Numbered from the stretch's first letter, positions 31,605 to 42,467 are shown. The stretch: DNA of 64,000 nt from Fluviicola sp. (GCA_002734065.2 NVXU02000023.1:62001-126000), one strand, 5' to 3'. Program-made: numbers and translations. Notes: generated by a model not told the origin, from the sequence alone.

Positions 31605-34600
31605 TTAATCTCTCACCAATGTCACTGGTCCGTGTTTCTCAACTAACTCATCATTGAACATTGTACCAACAAACTTGTAAAAATACACTCCTTCTGTACA
31701 TTCGTTTCCTGAGAGGTTACGACCATCCCACAAGAAGGTTCCTGTGGCACTTTTTAAATCTTGCACCACTTGCCCCCATCGATTAATGATAACAAGGTCA
31801 AATTCTGAAAAAATATCATACGGCAAGACAAAGAAATCATTCGTTCCATCATTATTTGCTGTTAAGACATTGGGCATTTCAATATCAACTGTTATCGGAA
31901 AAGTCAAAGTGTAGCTGTCTGCACATCCGTTAGAATCAAGAACTGTTAAAGTGACTGTCTGATTTCCTGGAATCAACCAAGTATAGTCCTCGTCAAAGGG
32001 ATTTGCATTGATAATGATGCCGTTATTCGTTGAAATATCCCAATTCCATTGAATAATTGGACTTAAAACACTTGTAGAGGCATCAGAGAATGTGAATAGA
32101 TCTCCTACATTTCCTTCTAACATCGAAGAAGTAAAGAAAGCATCTAGCAAGTTTGAATTAATAGAGATGTTTCCTAAATCGAAAGGAATGGCACATCCTG
32201 AAATATCCGAAACAATTGCGGTAGGGTTATAATTCCCATTCGAACTGTATTCATAGGTGAAAGTATTGGTGTCATTGATGATAGTTCCATCACCTAAATC
32301 CCACGCAATATTGCTAACGCTGATTAGATTAGTAGAACTAAATTCATACAAAGGATTACAGAAATCACCGACATTTGTAGCCAATAAGTCTCCTTGAGGT
32401 CCAAAAATAGTCAAGTAATCGACAAACGCGGTATCAGAAGTACATCCATATTCATCGGTAATCATTAATGTTGCCGTATAAGTACCTGCAAAAACATAGG
32501 TATTGTCAGGGTTCTGATCAATAGAAGAATTTCCGTTGCCAAAAGTCCAATCCCAGTTTGTTATCGTTCCATAAGAACTTGAAGTATCTGTTAAACTGGC
32601 AAACACCGGAGGACAAACATATTGTCCGGCTCCATTTATACTTGCACTACTGAAAGAGTAATTGGCATTTGCATAAGGCATAGAAACATGAATGACCTCG
32701 CTGATAGTGTCTAAACAACCGTTCACATCAGTCACTACTAATTGAATTAAATGATCAACAACATTACTCGTTGGACTTGGTGTTTCATCAAATTGTCCAG
32801 AATAATTAGAGGTCGTGCTTGTACTATTACCGTCGATGAACCATTCTGCCCCCAATGGTAATAGACCAGAGGATGTATTGGTAATCAAGAAACTTTCTAA
32901 ATCACAAACAATGGTATCTATTATAAAGTCAGCAACTGGTTTGGTCAAGGTGATGCCCACCGAAGCCGTTGGGGAAACACACCCAAAATCATCCGTTACG
33001 ACCAAGGTTGTTGTAAAGAAACCTTCAGTGGTATGCACATAGTTGACATCTGTTGTCACACTGTTTGTTGTTTGCGTAGAACCATCAGGGAAAGTCCATA
33101 AAAAAGAGGATAAACCGACACCGTTTCCTTGTGCGATAGAATTATTACTAAAAGTGGTGTTAAAAGGGGCGCAACCGGTTAAAGCAGAAGGAGAAATCAC
33201 GGCAGAAGGTAATTCAAGAACATCCATCCCAAAAAGTGTGTCGTTATCTGCGCAACCGACAGCATTGGTAGCGGTTAAAATGATATCATAAGAACCTGCG
33301 GTGTTATATGTGTAAGAAATGACACTTCCACTTTGACTATTTCCATCACCCATGTCATAGGAATAAGTTCCAAAAGGGTGAGAAGAAGTCGAGGCGTCCA
33401 CCAATAAAATAGGAGAGTTTTTACACACAGAATCGTTGGACGGAGTAAATGCTGCATCCGTGAAAGTGACGCTAATGGTTACTGTTGTACTGTCTGAGCA
33501 TCCTGTTGTGTAGTTGTAAATTGCTTGTTGCACATTGTAAGTCCCGTAAGCATTGTAAAAATGCACTGTAGAACCTAAATCTGCATCATCAAAGTCAGGG
33601 TCATCGAAGAAAGTAAAGGTTCCATCTCCCCAAGTCCATGTCATTGCTGCATCATCAGGAATTGCTCCAATGATAGAATTATCCGTAAAATCCACCTGTA
33701 AAGGCAAGGAAGAAGGGTTGCAAAATAAGGTTTGAGATGCTGTGAAAAGTGATATTGGTGCTTTAATAAAGACCAAGTCAGTTTTTGTAATTGAGTCCCT
33801 GCAACCTCTAAAATCAACAATTAATTGAACATCAAAAAAGCCAGTGTCCTGCGGGTAGTTATACTGTGGATTTTGCACTGTTGACGTTCCACCGTCTCCA
33901 AAATCCCATTCATAAGTAACTTCTCCAGGAGCAAAAGGCGCGGTAATCACTGTTAAATCTGTAAAATCAAAAGGAGATTTTGCGCAGTCATCAATTGGTG
34001 TAACAGAAAAATCAACAGAGATAATTTCTCCAACCTCAATGTAAGAGGTGTAAGTAGTATCTGCCGTGCAGCCATTTGAAGTTGTAATTGACAAATTAAC
34101 ATCATATGTCCCTAAATTATAGGTCTGAACAGGTGGATTCTGCCCTGAAAAGGTGTTACCATTCCCAAAAGTCCAATTCCAAGTCACAATAGGATCACCT
34201 GTCGGGTCGGGAACGATAGAACTATCGGAAAATTGTACATTAATAGGTGCGCAACCACCCGTTATATCAGAACCAAAGATGACTTGCAATGCTTGCACAT
34301 CCACAATGTTCGTCTGAGTTACAGAATTTGAGCAACCATTTGCGTCCGTCATTGTTAAAGTGACATCGTAACTTCCGTTAGAAGAATACTGTTGCACTGG
34401 AGGATTTTGACCCGTAAAAGTGTTTCCATTTCCAAAATCCCAATCAAAATTCCCTGCTCCAGAAGTGTTTGTAAATGTAACGTCAAGAGGTGCACAACCA
34501 ATTATTGGCGCTACGGTAAAACTAGGAGAAGGAAGAGCTAATATATCAATGTCTTGGGTAATAATTTCCGAACATCCTGTCACCGCATCAGTTGCTGTTA

Positions 34601-35345
34601 AGGTGATTGTATAAGTTCCGGGAGTAGTATAAACATGGGCGTTGTTCTCGAAAGAAGAAGTGAAACCGTCTCCAAAGTTCCAAAACCAAGATGTACTGGT
34701 AGGAGTGGTTGCATTATCTATTTGTACAGATGCATCTTGACAAGCTTGTAAAGGAGCTGAGATAACTGCTGTAAAATCATTAATATCGATAGAAATTGTG
34801 TTTGAGTCAGCGCAACCTGTTACAATATCAGTAACAACGAGACTAACTGTATAGTTACCCGCTGCATTATAAGTAATTCCACTGGGGTTAAAACTTGTAG
34901 AAGTTTGTCCGTTACCAAAGTCCCAAGCGTAGGCAATGTTCCCACCTGTAGAAGATGAATTTGAGAATGTTGCATTAAAAGGCAGATCACAAGCACTTCC
35001 TACTAGTCCAAAACCAACTACGGGTAGCGGAAAAACAGTAATATAGGATGTTTTAACCTCGAAATCCGAACTTCCATCTTGCGCCTGAACAGTCAAAGTT
35101 ACATTGTAAGTCCCAGCAGAAACATAAGTATGTGTTGCATTTTGAATTATGGATGAATTCCCATCTCCAAAATCCCAATTCCAATCTGTAATAGGAGAAC
35201 CTCCAGCAATAGATAAGTCTGTAAATTGAATTTGATCTCCCAAGCAAAATGAAGTTTGTCCCGCTGAAAAATCTGCCGTCAGTTGCGAAAAAGACATGGA
35301 AAAAATAAATAATGTACTGAAAATCAATGCAATTAATTTCATCAT
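31605..35345 (-). CDS. giant PKD-repeat protein with T9SS type B (gliding-type) C-terminal domain
   Basis: 1246 residues. Signal peptide to SFSQ (about 20). Roughly 12-13 PKD or PKD-like units of 80-95 residues follow, most with the WxWDFGDG core (WNWDFGDGNSS, YAWDFGNGQTS, WFWNFGDGFTS, YEWDFGDGGTS, WDWTFGNGNSS). Residues about 1160-1246 are a gliding motility-associated CTD: MPNVLTANNDGTNDFF, INRWGQVV, WDGRNLSGNECTEGVYFYKF. Expected to be exported by T9SS and attached to the cell surface as an adhesin or large scaffold. Convergent with the operon at 28404-31601. Confidence 0.93.
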   Translation of the reverse strand: MMKLIALIFSTLFIFSMSFSQLTADFSAGQTSFCLGDQIQFTDLSIAGGSPITDWNWDFGDGNSSIIQNATHTYVSAGTYNVTLTVQAQDGSSDFEVKTSYITVFPLPVVGFGLVGSACDLPFNATFSNSSSTGGNIAYAWDFGNGQTSTSFNPSGITYNAAGNYTVSLVVTDIVTGCADSNTISIDINDFTAVISAPLQACQDASVQIDNATTPTSTSWFWNFGDGFTSSFENNAHVYTTPGTYTITLTATDAVTGCSEIITQDIDILALPSPSFTVAPIIGCAPLDVTFTNTSGAGNFDWDFGNGNTFTGQNPPVQQYSSNGSYDVTLTMTDANGCSNSVTQTNIVDVQALQVIFGSDITGGCAPINVQFSDSSIVPDPTGDPIVTWNWTFGNGNTFSGQNPPVQTYNLGTYDVNLSITTSNGCTADTTYTSYIEVGEIISVDFSVTPIDDCAKSPFDFTDLTVITAPFAPGEVTYEWDFGDGGTSTVQNPQYNYPQDTGFFDVQLIVDFRGCRDSITKTDLVFIKAPISLFTASQTLFCNPSSLPLQVDFTDNSIIGAIPDDAAMTWTWGDGTFTFFDDPDFDDADLGSTVHFYNAYGTYNVQQAIYNYTTGCSDSTTVTISVTFTDAAFTPSNDSVCKNSPILLVDASTSSHPFGTYSYDMGDGNSQSGSVISYTYNTAGSYDIILTATNAVGCADNDTLFGMDVLELPSAVISPSALTGCAPFNTTFSNNSIAQGNGVGLSSFLWTFPDGSTQTTNSVTTDVNYVHTTEGFFTTTLVVTDDFGCVSPTASVGITLTKPVADFIIDTIVCDLESFLITNTSSGLLPLGAEWFIDGNSTSTTSNYSGQFDETPSPTSNVVDHLIQLVVTDVNGCLDTISEVIHVSMPYANANYSFSSASINGAGQYVCPPVFASLTDTSSSYGTITNWDWTFGNGNSSIDQNPDNTYVFAGTYTATLMITDEYGCTSDTAFVDYLTIFGPQGDLLATNVGDFCNPLYEFSSTNLISVSNIAWDLGDGTIINDTNTFTYEYSSNGNYNPTAIVSDISGCAIPFDLGNISINSNLLDAFFTSSMLEGNVGDLFTFSDASTSVLSPIIQWNWDISTNNGIIINANPFDEDYTWLIPGNQTVTLTVLDSNGCADSYTLTFPITVDIEMPNVLTANNDGTNDFFVLPYDIFSEFDLVIINRWGQVVQDLKSATGTFLWDGRNLSGNECTEGVYFYKFVGTMFNDELVEKHGPVTLVRD

Positions 35346-35411
35346 TGTAGTTGTATTTAATTAAAATTGAAGAGTGTCTTAAATAGACGAGTATTCTAAC
35401 TAAACAGTTGC

Positions 35412-37589
35412 TTAGTTAGCCATTTCGCTCATGAATTTGATCCACATTAAACGCAGTTCTTCTTCTGAAAACTCTCCATCAAATTCTTCATGCGCAGCAT
35501 TTAAATCGTCGGTTTCTGCTTCTGAAAAATACTCAAAAATCTCTTCTTGAGAATCCGTATCAAGAATATCATCGATGTAATAGTTAATATTCACTCGTGT
35601 ACCTGATGTCACGATTTGTTCAATTTCTTCAATTACCTCATCAATATTTTTGCCTTGTGCTTTTCCAATGTCTTCAAGAGATAATTTTCTATCAATGTTC
35701 TGAATTAACTGAACCTTTAGCCCAGATTTACGAACAATTGATTTTACAACCATATCTTGAGGTCGTTCGATGTCATTTTGCTCGACATAATTGTTGATTA
35801 ACGAAACAAATGGAGCGCCATATCGTGTTGCTTTTCCATGACCAACCCCTTGAACGTTCGTTAGTTCTTCTAAAGTAATTGGATACTGAAAACACATGTC
35901 TTTCAATGACGGTTCTTGAAATATGACAAATGGTGGAATATTTTTTTGCTTTGAAAGACTTTTTCTTAAATCAACCAGCTGATCATACAAAACTTGGTCA
36001 AAAACACCCCCTCCAGTAGTCGTAATAACAGTGTCGTCATCAGAAACGAGGTAATCATGTTCTTTAATGAGCATAAATGAAGTTGGTTTCTCCAAGAATT
36101 TCTTCCCTGCTTCGGTGAGTTTTAATACGCCATAAGATTCAATGTCTTTTAGAATTAAACCTGCAACAACAACTTGTCGAATCACCGCATTCCAATAATT
36201 CAGGTCCTTGTCTTTCCCTACTCCAAAGTTGGGTAATTTATCATGTTTATATGCTTGAATATCGGAAGTGTTTGCTCCTGATAAAAACAAGCAATAGTGC
36301 TTCGCTCTTTGAGTCTCCTTAAGGGTTTCAATGGCTTGCAACAAATTAAGTACACGGTCTTTGCCTTCTTGTTTCTCTTTTGGATGTCTACAATTATCGC
36401 ACAAATCATTGCAGTTTTTCGCGTCAAATTCTTCTCCGAAATAATGCAGAATCATCTTTCTACGACAAACTGAAGTTTCAGCATAAGACGACATTTCATT
36501 CAGCAATTGTCTGCCAATTTCTTGTTCTGCAACAGGTTTTCCTTGTAAGAATTTTTCTAATTTCTCAATGTCTTTATAAGCGTAGAATGAAATACATTCT
36601 CCTTCTCCTCCATCTCTACCAGCACGACCTGTTTCTTGATAATAACTTTCAATCGATTTTGGAATATCGTGATGAATTACAAAACGCACATCTGGTTTGT
36701 CGATTCCCATACCAAAAGCAATGGTTGCGACAATAACGTTTGTGTCTTCCATTAAAAACATGTCTTGATGCCTCGCTCTAGTTCCGGCATCTAATCCTGC
36801 ATGGTAAGGCAATGCACTAACACCATTCACTTGAAGCAATTCGGCAAGTTCTTCCACTTTTTTACGACTCAGACAATATATAATACCGCTTTTGCCTTGC
36901 ATAGTCCTTATATACTTAATGATTTGTTTCTCCACATCTTTTTTCGGGAAAATCTGATAGTACAAATTATCTCGATTAAAAGAGGACTTATAAACCTTTG
37001 CATCTAGCATATTTAGGTTCTTCTGAATATCATTCTGAACTTTCGGTGTAGCGGTAGCAGTTAGTGCAATGATAGGCACATTTGTAATTTCTTCAAAAAT
37101 CTCTCGTAATCTTCGGTATTCTGGTCTGAAATCGTGTCCCCATTCTGAAATACAATGCGCCTCATCAATGGCGAAGAAAGAAATCTTAATCCCTTTGAAA
37201 AATTCTACATTCTCATCTTTTGTGAGAGACTCAGGCGCTACGTAGAGTAATTTCGTTTTGCCTTCAACGATATCCTCTTTCACTTTTGCGGCTTCTGTTT
37301 TATTCAATGAAGAATTTAGGAAACTAGCAATAGATTCATCGTCACTAATACTTCGGATGGCATCTACTTGATTTTTCATCAAGGCAATTAAAGGTGAAAC
37401 AATAATTGCTGTTCCTTCGGACAAAAGAGCAGGCAATTGATAACACATTGATTTACCTCCACCGGTTGGCATAATAACAAAGGTATTATTGCCGTCTAAG
37501 ACATTGTGAATAATATCTTCTTGATCTCCTTTAAAGCTATCAAATCCGAAAAACTTTTTTAGGGCACTCTTTAAGTCCAATTTTACCAT
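35412..37589 (-). CDS. recQ: ATP-dependent DNA helicase RecQ
   Basis: 725 residues, the long Bacteroidota form. Walker A PTGGGKS (41-47) and DEAH box in IDEAHCISEWGHDFRP (142-145). Then helicase C-terminal GRAGRDGGEG, the zinc-binding CRRKMILHYFGEE...CNDLCDNC, the RQC winged helix, and an HRDC-like tail (PPFVIFQEPSLKDM) plus an acidic extension (AETDDLNAAHEEFDGEFSEEE). Unwinds DNA in recombinational repair and replication restart. Divergent from tatC over 158 bp. Confidence 0.97.
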   Translation of the reverse strand: MVKLDLKSALKKFFGFDSFKGDQEDIIHNVLDGNNTFVIMPTGGGKSMCYQLPALLSEGTAIIVSPLIALMKNQVDAIRSISDDESIASFLNSSLNKTEAAKVKEDIVEGKTKLLYVAPESLTKDENVEFFKGIKISFFAIDEAHCISEWGHDFRPEYRRLREIFEEITNVPIIALTATATPKVQNDIQKNLNMLDAKVYKSSFNRDNLYYQIFPKKDVEKQIIKYIRTMQGKSGIIYCLSRKKVEELAELLQVNGVSALPYHAGLDAGTRARHQDMFLMEDTNVIVATIAFGMGIDKPDVRFVIHHDIPKSIESYYQETGRAGRDGGEGECISFYAYKDIEKLEKFLQGKPVAEQEIGRQLLNEMSSYAETSVCRRKMILHYFGEEFDAKNCNDLCDNCRHPKEKQEGKDRVLNLLQAIETLKETQRAKHYCLFLSGANTSDIQAYKHDKLPNFGVGKDKDLNYWNAVIRQVVVAGLILKDIESYGVLKLTEAGKKFLEKPTSFMLIKEHDYLVSDDDTVITTTGGGVFDQVLYDQLVDLRKSLSKQKNIPPFVIFQEPSLKDMCFQYPITLEELTNVQGVGHGKATRYGAPFVSLINNYVEQNDIERPQDMVVKSIVRKSGLKVQLIQNIDRKLSLEDIGKAQGKNIDEVIEEIEQIVTSGTRVNINYYIDDILDTDSQEEIFEYFSEAETDDLNAAHEEFDGEFSEEELRLMWIKFMSEMAN

Positions 37590-37730
37590 AGTTTGAATTC
37601 TGTATCTTGAAATTCCTATCTAAAATACTACAAAATCTTAATTCAACTGCACTTTTTTAAATCAAATTCAATTATTATTTAATTTTTCATCATAATTAGG
37701 ACATTATCCAACCAATTCTATGAGAATAAC

Positions 37731-37738
37731 TACTTTTG
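37731..37738 (+). promoter_or_regulatory. -7 box TACTTTTG for tatC
   Basis: TACTTTTG (TAnnTTTG) ends 9 bp before the tatC start. No convincing -33 TTTG lies 19-21 bp upstream, so the call rests on the -7 element and position alone. Confidence 0.4.
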
Positions 37739-37747
37739 TTCTGATTT

Positions 37748-38542
37748 ATGGAAGAAGATAAAAACATGTCCTTTTTAGGTCATCTTGAAGAATTGAGGTG
37801 GAGACTTGTTAGAATTGCCATCGCTGTTCTTGTTTTAGGAATAGTTTTGTGGTTTTTCCAAACATGGATAATGGACAACCTTTTTCTCTCCATGAAGAAT
37901 CCAGATTTTATCACTTTTCAATTAATGTGCAAGTATTTTGGGATTTGCGTACATGAAATTCCTGTAAAAATGCAAAGTATGACCATGACGGGTCAGTTTT
38001 CGTACGCCTTAATGATGAGCGCTTTGGGAGGGGTTGTTCTCGCATTTCCGTTTATTTTTTACCAAATTTGGTCTTTTGTAAAGCCTGGTTTAAAGAAAAA
38101 AGAAAAAACAATTTCCAAAGGCATTGTTTTTTACGTAAGCATCCTGTTTTTTATTGGAATAAGCTTCGGATATTTTGTGGTTGCCCCGCTTTGTGTTCAG
38201 TTTTTCGGGTCGTATCAGATTACCAAAGAGCTAAAAAACATATTCACCATTAGTTCATACATGAGCATGATCCTGTCCACCATCTTTTATTCAGGACTGC
38301 TGTTTCTTTTGCCTGTAATCAGTTATTTATTCACAAAACTAGGAGTTCTATCATCAGCTTTTCTTCGGAAATATCGTAAACATTCTATTATTGGGATTCT
38401 AATTTTGTCTGCATTGATAACTCCCCCAGACCTTATTAGTCAAGTAATTGTTGGGATTCCTATTCTCATTCTATACGAAACAGGTATCTTCGTTTCTGCT
38501 CGCGTTGAAAAAAAGTTGAAAATTCAGCAACAATCAAGCTAA
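37748..38542 (+). CDS. tatC: twin-arginine translocase subunit TatC
   Basis: 264 residues, six membrane helices. Signatures: N-terminal MSFLGHLEELRWRL, FPFIFYQIWSFVKPGL and the end SALITPPDLISQ. The core receptor of the Tat pathway that exports folded proteins. TatA/B genes are not nearby. A longer loop between helices 1 and 2 (FITFQLMCKYFGICVHEIPV) is usual in Bacteroidota. Confidence 0.97.
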   Translation: MEEDKNMSFLGHLEELRWRLVRIAIAVLVLGIVLWFFQTWIMDNLFLSMKNPDFITFQLMCKYFGICVHEIPVKMQSMTMTGQFSYALMMSALGGVVLAFPFIFYQIWSFVKPGLKKKEKTISKGIVFYVSILFFIGISFGYFVVAPLCVQFFGSYQITKELKNIFTISSYMSMILSTIFYSGLLFLLPVISYLFTKLGVLSSAFLRKYRKHSIIGILILSALITPPDLISQVIVGIPILILYETGIFVSARVEKKLKIQQQSS

Positions 38543-38586
38543 AAGTTCCGTTATAGTTCCTTACTTTTAGGTTTGCTAAAACAAAT

Positions 38587-41061
38587 ATGAAGACGAACAT
38601 TCTCCTTCTTTTTCTTTTATTTTCTTTGTCAACTTTCGCCCAAAAAACGATTGTTGATGGCGTTGTTACGGATCAGCTAACTGGAGAACCAATGCCTTTC
38701 GTTACTGTTCGTTTTCAAAATTCCAAAATTGGTGCATTTACAGATACATTAGGTCACTATTCTTTTGATACATACTATGCTACAGATTCATTAGAATTTT
38801 CGTTTTCGGGTTATTTAAGAGTGAGGAAGTTTGTCGAGTTAGATAAATCCCAGACAATTAATGTCGTTTTACCCATCCTTTCTACCGACTACCAAGAAGT
38901 CACTGTGAAAGCGCCTGATGAATTTCCATCAACAGTTCTTCACAAAAAAGTCATTGCCAATAAAAAAATTAACAACAAAGAAAAATTAGATTCATACGAA
39001 TACGAGGTATATAATAAGGTCCAATTGGATTTGAACAATATTGGTGAGAAATTCCAAGAGCGAGAGGTCGTAAAACGCTTGGACTTAATCATGGATTACC
39101 TCGACGAAGAAGAAAACGGCACAAGTTACCTTCCTGTCATTCTTAGTGAATCCGTTTCAAATTACTACTATAAAAAAACGCCTCGAAAGAAAAAAGAGTT
39201 TGTAAAAGCATCCAGAATTAGCGGAATTGAGAACCTTGAGTTGAATCAATTCTTGGGAGATATGTACCTTAATGTCAATATTTACGACAACAACCTAATA
39301 CTCTTCAATAAGTCCTTCATAAGCCCTGTTTCTAATTTTGCTCGTAATTTTTACCGGTTTTACTTAGAAGATTCCATGTTTATTGATAATTATTGGTGTT
39401 ACCAATTAAAGTTTACCCCAAAAAGGACGGGCGACATGACTTTTGAAGGTGAAATGTGGATTCACGATACCACTTATGCCGTGAAACAGTTTACGATGAA
39501 CATTTCCCCTTGGACCAACATCAACTATGTGCAGGGGCTTTACATCGAACATAAATTTGAGCAGGTAGAAGATGAAGTCTGGATGTTGACCAGTGAGAAA
39601 ATGATTGCCGACTTGAAAATCACAAAAAAGACGAAGGCTTATGGCCTTTATGGAAGACGTAGTTCCAGCAGAACCAACTACAAGATCAATCATGAGCGAC
39701 CACTCAGTTTTTACAGTTCAAAAAGCACCGTAGAAATTTCTGACAGCGCCAACCTCCGTTCAGATGAATACTGGGCAGCTATACGACATGAACCTCTAAG
39801 TAAGCAAGAAGCTGGTATCAACGGCATGGTTGACTCTCTAAATAACCTACGCTTCTTTAAAGTCTTAAAAAACACTTTGTACTTGGCAACTACTGGTTAT
39901 TACCCCTTAGGAAAGATAGAGTTAGGAAGTGCTTTTTCATTGGTCAGTTTTAACCAAGTAGAAAACCTCAGGCTCGGTTTGGCACTACGTACTTCAAATA
40001 AATTTAGTAAGCGGATCGAACTTGGAGGTAGGGTAGCTTATGGCTTTGGTGATGAACAATTTAAATATGGTGCATCCATGCGCTTTAACATTACACCTAA
40101 AAAAAGGGGAATGCTAATAGCATACTACAACTACGATTTAGAGCAAATTGGTCAAGCGCAAAGTGCCGCTGCAGTGAGCTCTACATTTGGTGCTATTCTA
40201 AGGACAGGCCCGCTTGATAAATTAACTTTCGTTCAAAAAGCAGGAGTGAATTTAGAAAAAGATATCCGAAAAGACATCATTCTTTTCGGTGGTTTTGAGT
40301 GGAAAGAATATACTGCCGTTGGACTTGCAAATTACTTACGTCCTAATCCTAACACACTGATTGACGATACGATAACCACACTTCAAACAACGGAGCTTAC
40401 GGCACGATTCAGATGGGCAAAGGACGAAGAGTTCATTTCGGGTAGTTTTGATAGAACGTCTATTCGATCGAAATACCCAATTTTTGCCATTCAGGGTATT
40501 TTTGGGGTAAAAGATCTCTTTGGAGCTGATTACAATTATCAAAAAATAGATGTTTTTATCGAACACCAAGTGAATATCGGAATTCTTGGCAGAATTAAAT
40601 ACGGAATAAATGCTGGGAAAATATTTGGGAATGCTGCTTATCCTTTTTTAAAGGTTCATGAAGGAAATCAATCTTTCTGGCTTTCGAACAATGCTTTTAA
40701 CAAAATGGATTTTTTCGAGTTTGTTTCAGACCAATATATCTCTGGAATCGTTGAAAATCATTGGGATGGGCTGTTTTTTGACAGGATTCCATTGATAAAA
40801 AAAGCCAAACTTCGATTAGTCACAACAGCTAAGTTTGTTTATGGTCAACGATCAGCTAGACATTCTGAATTGATGAGAATACCTAACTTTACCAAAGACT
40901 TTGGGAACACACCTTATGTTGAGGTCGCAGCAGGCATTGAAAACATCTTTAAATTAGGAAGAGTTGATGTCTTCTGGAGGTTAACCCATTTAGATCCTGG
41001 TGTTAGAGTAACCGACTTAGCAGCATTTGGGGTGCGAGCAAAATATTACATCAATTTCTAA
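38587..41061 (+). CDS. DUF5686 outer-membrane protein with carboxypeptidase-like regulatory domain
   Basis: 824 residues. Signal peptide to STFAQ. Residues 20-95 are a CarboxypepD_reg-like domain (TIVDGVVTDQLTGEPMPF, ALR-type TDTLGHYSF). The DUF5686 region follows (FPSTVLHKKVIANKKINNKE, YYYKKTPRKKKEFVKASRIS, SFISPVSNFARNFYRFYLED), then a long beta-strand part ending AKYYINF, as for a barrel. Located between tatC and lptB; start of lptB is 11 bp downstream. Function unknown, envelope. Confidence 0.85.
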   Translation: MKTNILLLFLLFSLSTFAQKTIVDGVVTDQLTGEPMPFVTVRFQNSKIGAFTDTLGHYSFDTYYATDSLEFSFSGYLRVRKFVELDKSQTINVVLPILSTDYQEVTVKAPDEFPSTVLHKKVIANKKINNKEKLDSYEYEVYNKVQLDLNNIGEKFQEREVVKRLDLIMDYLDEEENGTSYLPVILSESVSNYYYKKTPRKKKEFVKASRISGIENLELNQFLGDMYLNVNIYDNNLILFNKSFISPVSNFARNFYRFYLEDSMFIDNYWCYQLKFTPKRTGDMTFEGEMWIHDTTYAVKQFTMNISPWTNINYVQGLYIEHKFEQVEDEVWMLTSEKMIADLKITKKTKAYGLYGRRSSSRTNYKINHERPLSFYSSKSTVEISDSANLRSDEYWAAIRHEPLSKQEAGINGMVDSLNNLRFFKVLKNTLYLATTGYYPLGKIELGSAFSLVSFNQVENLRLGLALRTSNKFSKRIELGGRVAYGFGDEQFKYGASMRFNITPKKRGMLIAYYNYDLEQIGQAQSAAAVSSTFGAILRTGPLDKLTFVQKAGVNLEKDIRKDIILFGGFEWKEYTAVGLANYLRPNPNTLIDDTITTLQTTELTARFRWAKDEEFISGSFDRTSIRSKYPIFAIQGIFGVKDLFGADYNYQKIDVFIEHQVNIGILGRIKYGINAGKIFGNAAYPFLKVHEGNQSFWLSNNAFNKMDFFEFVSDQYISGIVENHWDGLFFDRIPLIKKAKLRLVTTAKFVYGQRSARHSELMRIPNFTKDFGNTPYVEVAAGIENIFKLGRVDVFWRLTHLDPGVRVTDLAAFGVRAKYYINF

Positions 41062-41072
41062 GTTAGAGTATT

Positions 41073-41801
41073 ATGAAATTATACACGCAAGGAATAAAGA
41101 AGTCATACAAAGGACGAGAAGTTGTAAAAGGAGTAACCATCGAGGTCAACCAAGGCGAAATTGTGGGTCTTCTAGGTCCTAATGGCGCTGGAAAAACAAC
41201 CTCTTTTTACATGATTGTAGGTTTAGTGAAACCCGAAGAGGGGAAAGTGTTTTTAGATGAAACCGAAATCACAACTTTACCAATGTATAAGCGTTCTCAA
41301 ATGGGAATCGGTTACTTGCCACAAGAAGTCAGTGTTTTTAGAAAATTGAGCGTCGAAGACAACATTATGGCTATTCTTGAAATGACTGACCTCAATAAAG
41401 CAGAAAGAAATGTAAGGTTGGAACAATTAATTAGTGAATTTAGCCTAGGTCATGTCAGAAAAAACCTTGGAAATAGACTCTCTGGTGGAGAGAAAAGAAG
41501 AACTGAAATCGCGCGAGCGTTGGCAACAAATCCTAAGTTCGTTTTACTTGACGAACCTTTCGCTGGTGTTGACCCAATTGCTGTAGAAGATATCCAAAGT
41601 ATTATTTCAGAATTAAAAAGTAGAAACATCGGCATCCTCATAACTGACCATAATGTGCAAGAGACGCTTTCCATAACTGATAGAGCGTATTTACTCTTTG
41701 AAGGAGCTATTCTTAAGTCAGGAACAGCTGAAGAATTAGCTGCTGATGAGACAGTTAGAAAGGTATATCTCGGTAAGAATTTTGAATTAAGAAAGAAATA
41801 A
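41073..41801 (+). CDS. lptB: LPS export ABC transporter ATP-binding protein
   Basis: 242 residues. Walker A GPNGAGKT (35-42), Q-loop [10 protein letters not shown], signature LSGGE (136-140), Walker B LLDEP (158-162) and H-loop TDHNV. The LptB-type features are FxxLTVEDN-like [11 protein letters not shown] and [16 protein letters not shown]. Powers LptFG to move lipopolysaccharide from the inner membrane. lptFG are not adjacent, as is common in this phylum. Confidence 0.95.
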   Translation: MKLYTQGIKKSYKGREVVKGVTIEVNQGEIVGLLGPNGAGKTTSFYMIVGLVKPEEGKVFLDETEITTLPMYKRSQMGIGYLPQEVSVFRKLSVEDNIMAILEMTDLNKAERNVRLEQLISEFSLGHVRKNLGNRLSGGEKRRTEIARALATNPKFVLLDEPFAGVDPIAVEDIQSIISELKSRNIGILITDHNVQETLSITDRAYLLFEGAILKSGTAEELAADETVRKVYLGKNFELRKK

Positions 41802-41851
41802 TTTTTTTAAACCACTTTATTTCGATATTTTTACTGCCTATAACTACAATT

Positions 41852-42337
41852 ATGAAAAGTTTATCATTCAAAAGACCAATAATACTAAGTGTTTTGGCAA
41901 TCTCGATGCTTTTAGTGTCTAACTCTTGTAAAAAATGTACCGTCTCGGATTCTAACGAAGAAACGGGTGTTATTGTAAAAGGTGTAATTATTTACCCTAA
42001 ATCTGGCTATATGACAGCGGACGCAGGTGTTACACACTTCACAGGTGCGGGGCAATATGCAAATGCATTTGAAATAAGTTTTGATGGAGGGCAGACAAGA
42101 GTCCCTATGGACTGGGGTGCTTACGACATCCTTGCAAATCCTATGACGATTAAATGCAAAGCATCAGTGTTAAAGGATGTAAAGTACGATGCGGGAAACG
42201 CAATATTAAGATACAAAGCAACGGCAACAACATGTAAGTCTTGCGAACAAGACAGATACATTGAGAATTATGTTTTAATTCCGACAGTTGCCGCAGGCGT
42301 AACGGTTTGGTTTGAACCAATTATTAAAGAGAATTAA
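41852..42337 (+). CDS. hypothetical lipoprotein
   Basis: 161 residues with a lipoprotein signal ending LLVSNSC (Cys26). Mature part has a Cys pair at the start (CKKC) and another near the end (CKSC, about 129-132), plausible disulfides in the periplasm or on the surface. Strand-rich. Not recognised. Followed by a good terminator at 42357-42392. Confidence 0.65.
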   Translation: MKSLSFKRPIILSVLAISMLLVSNSCKKCTVSDSNEETGVIVKGVIIYPKSGYMTADAGVTHFTGAGQYANAFEISFDGGQTRVPMDWGAYDILANPMTIKCKASVLKDVKYDAGNAILRYKATATTCKSCEQDRYIENYVLIPTVAAGVTVWFEPIIKEN

Positions 42338-42356
42338 ATTAAAAAAGACTTCATTG

Positions 42357-42392
42357 AGAAAAAGCTATCGAAATTCGGTGGCTTTTTTTATG
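42357..42392 (+). terminator. rho-independent terminator
   Basis: AAAAAGC, inner CGAA/TTCG pairing, then GGCTTTTTTTATG: a stem-loop followed by seven T, downstream of the lipoprotein gene ending at 42337. Confidence 0.85.
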
Positions 42393-42423
42393 CAGAGAAT
42401 TCTCCTAGAAATTACAGCACAAA

Positions 42424-42447
42424 AAAAGGTCATCGTAAGATGACCTT
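42424..42447 (-). terminator. rho-independent terminator
   Basis: AAGGTCATC-GTAA-GATGACCTT perfect 9-bp stem (42426-42434/42439-42447). On the minus strand it is followed by seven T, so it ends the small lipoprotein transcript of 42468-42608. Confidence 0.85.
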
Positions 42448-42467
42448 GCATTACATTTTAATTAATG

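Noticed and set aside
32815-34614. Plus-strand ORFs within the PKD gene
   Set aside because: They are antisense shadows of repeated PKD codons with no own start context or recognisable product.
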